From contig JAICIW010000019.1 of NCBI GenBank assembly GCA_025928735.1, positions 1 through 14,893 on the forward strand: a stretch of 14,893 nucleotides of DNA, read 5' to 3'. This DNA is from Rhodanobacteraceae bacterium. Its GTDB lineage: Bacteria; Pseudomonadota; Gammaproteobacteria; Xanthomonadales; Rhodanobacteraceae. Positions 13,977-14,893 of this stretch are shown one piece after another. Under the pieces are notes generated by a model. That model ran no database searches. It saw nothing but the letters and a program-made list of their open reading frames with translations, and was not told the DNA's origin. A program made the position numbers and the translations under genes. Within the stretch, counting starts at the first letter, position 1, and every line of letters starts with the position of its first letter.

Positions 13977-14386
13977 ATGTCGTCACGCCCACCAATCCAC
14001 CCGAAGTCGTGCGCCTGCCGGTCGGGCCCGCGCTGACTTTCGCGGTGTTCGGCGCGCCCGCGGCGTGGCTGCTGCAACTCATCGTCAATTACGCATTGTC
14101 CGCGCACGCCTGCTATCCGCTCAGCGTGCCGCTGGTGACGCCCGCGTGGCCGCGCTTGTGGTGGTGGCTGATCGGCATCGATGTGGCCGCGGTCTTGATC
14201 GCGGGCGGCGCGCTGCTGACGGCGTGGCGCAGCCATGTCGCGTGGCGCGGCGTGGACCCGCGCAGTCCGGGCGAGCTCCGCAACCGCTTCATCGCGCACT
14301 GGTCGGTGCTGACCAGCGCGCTGTTTTCGATCGCGGTGGTGTTCACGATCGTGATGTTGTTCATCGAGCCTGTTTGCAATCATTGA
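13973..14386 (+). CDS. Small membrane protein of the oxidase cluster, function unknown
   Basis: A 137-residue protein that I do not recognise by name. It has three likely membrane helices: about 20-42 (ALTFAVFGAPAAWLLQLIVN), about 64-84 (WWWLIGIDVAAVLIAGGALL) and about 110-133 (SVLTSALFSIAVVFTIVMLF). A hydrophilic loop carrying Arg and Asp lies between the second and third. Two cysteines (in HACYP and PVCNH) could form a disulfide near the outer ends of helices. It starts within the ctaE stop (ATGA) and precedes ctaG, so it is very probably an accessory or assembly subunit of this oxidase. Small uncharacterised membrane proteins do occur in alternative caa3 clusters, from memory. It is not subunit IV of the CyoD type as far as I can see. 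Confidence 0.8.
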   Translation: MNVVTPTNPPEVVRLPVGPALTFAVFGAPAAWLLQLIVNYALSAHACYPLSVPLVTPAWPRLWWWLIGIDVAAVLIAGGALLTAWRSHVAWRGVDPRSPGELRNRFIAHWSVLTSALFSIAVVFTIVMLFIEPVCNH

Positions 14387-14426
14387 GTTAGTGACGGACA
14401 TGGCTCCAAAGCCGACAATTTCAGAA

Positions 14427-14529
14427 TCGTCATTCCGGGGCCGCGCGCAGCGCGGAACCCGGAACCCAGTGACGTTGCACAAAAGTCGCTGGGTTCCGGA
14501 TCGCGGCTTCGCCGCGTCCGGAATGACGA
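14427..14529 (+). repeat. Compound palindromic element (REPIN/MITE-like) between the small membrane protein gene and ctaG
   Basis: Outer ends TCGTCATTCCGG (14427-14438) and CCGGAATGACGA (14518-14529) are a perfect 12-base inverted repeat. Within lie three further hairpins: CCGCGC-GCA-GCGCGG (14441-14455); a 15-bp central stem, 14459-14473 (CCGGAACCCAGTGAC) with 14485-14499 (GTCGCTGGGTTCCGG), with one G-T pair; and CGCGGC-TTC-GCCGCG (14502-14516). The 103-base unit could fold into a cloverleaf. It fills most of the 159-base gap inside the operon and may separate ctaG from upstream translation or act as a partial terminator. Repeats beginning CGTCATTCCGG are common in Xanthomonadales intergenic DNA, from memory. 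Confidence 0.8.
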
Positions 14530-14545
14530 CATTGGGTGACGCAGC

Positions 14546-14893
14546 ATGTCGCAGATATTGATGGACTGGAGCTTCGAACCGTGGCTGCTGGCGTGCATCG
14601 TCGTGGCGGTGGTGCCGTACGCGTTGGGCATGCGCCAGATGGGCGCGCAGCGCGGCGCGATCCTGGGGCGCTGGCGCGCGATTTCGTTCTTGGTCGGCCT
14701 GTTCGTGTTGTTGCTCGCGCTGGTTTCGCCGCTGGACGCGGTGGCCGACGATCTTTTTTCCGCGCACATGTTCCAGCACATGCTGTTGCTGCTGGTGATT
14801 CCGCCGCTGCTGGTGTACGGGCGTCCCGTGATCACCTGGCTGTGGGCGTTCGATTTGAACGGGCGACGTGCGCTCGTGCGCGGATGGAAACGC
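14546..14893 (+). CDS. ctaG: Cytochrome c oxidase assembly factor CtaG (caa3 type), N-terminal part, cut by window end
   Basis: The frame is open from ATG 14546 to the last base, giving 116 residues. It starts MSQILMDWSFEPWLLACIVV and has three membrane helices so far, with the family's hallmark SAHMFQHMLLLLVIPPLLVY followed by GRPVITWLW. This is the CtaG_caa3 family, multi-helix membrane proteins needed for assembly of caa3 oxidase, probably in copper delivery; it is unrelated to the Cox11-type CtaG. Its position after the oxidase genes agrees. The ribosome binding site is poor (GGGTGA, 11 bases upstream), and the palindromic element lies just in front, so it may be less tightly coupled to the rest of the operon. 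Confidence 0.88.
   Translation, partial: MSQILMDWSFEPWLLACIVVAVVPYALGMRQMGAQRGAILGRWRAISFLVGLFVLLLALVSPLDAVADDLFSAHMFQHMLLLLVIPPLLVYGRPVITWLWAFDLNGRRALVRGWKR

Overview
The window is GC-rich bacterial DNA in which almost every gene lies on the + strand. The gene order (cysQ end, then mazG), codon use strongly biased to G/C in third positions, and the intergenic palindromes of the CGTCATTCCGG type suggest a gammaproteobacterium of the Xanthomonadales, perhaps Rhodanobacteraceae. This assignment is an inference from style and gene content; no marker gene is present.

Layout. Positions 1-131 hold the C-terminus of CysQ, overlapped by mazG (128-994), whose linker carries a palindromic insert kept in frame. 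A repeat fragment and a hairpin-rich leader precede a secreted repeat protein (1172-2131) built from ten GSGD-type rungs. Two tandem hairpins follow. Next come an OmpR-type response regulator (2441-3178) and its histidine kinase (3272-4630), then an MBL-fold hydrolase (4733-5689). The 612-base stretch 5690-6301 contains the wreck of an HbpS/GlcG-type gene and a candidate promoter.

The second half (6302-14893) looks like one respiratory operon: a secreted DUF4142 protein, a XoxF-like PQQ alcohol dehydrogenase with the extra Asp associated with lanthanide use, a XoxJ/MxaJ-type periplasmic binding protein, a secreted mono-heme cytochrome c, subunit II of a caa3-type oxidase with its own heme c domain, subunit I, subunit III, a small membrane protein, a compound palindrome, and the start of the assembly factor CtaG. 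The core genes overlap or lie within about 30 bases of each other. The simplest reading is a complete periplasmic chain: alcohol is oxidised by the PQQ enzyme, electrons pass to the soluble cytochrome, then to the heme c and CuA of subunit II, and oxygen is reduced by subunit I.

The most notable points are: (1) physical linkage of the dehydrogenase to a dedicated terminal oxidase; (2) subunit I has Trp where the D-channel Glu of A1-type oxidases lies and Ser where the K-channel Lys lies, while heme and CuB ligands are intact; (3) the Shine-Dalgarno sequences of the DUF4142 and dehydrogenase genes sit in loops of 6-bp hairpins resembling CsrA/RsmA sites; (4) palindromic elements have entered mazG, possibly the start of xoxJ, and the space before ctaG. 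No tRNA, rRNA, CRISPR array, transposase gene or phage gene was seen.
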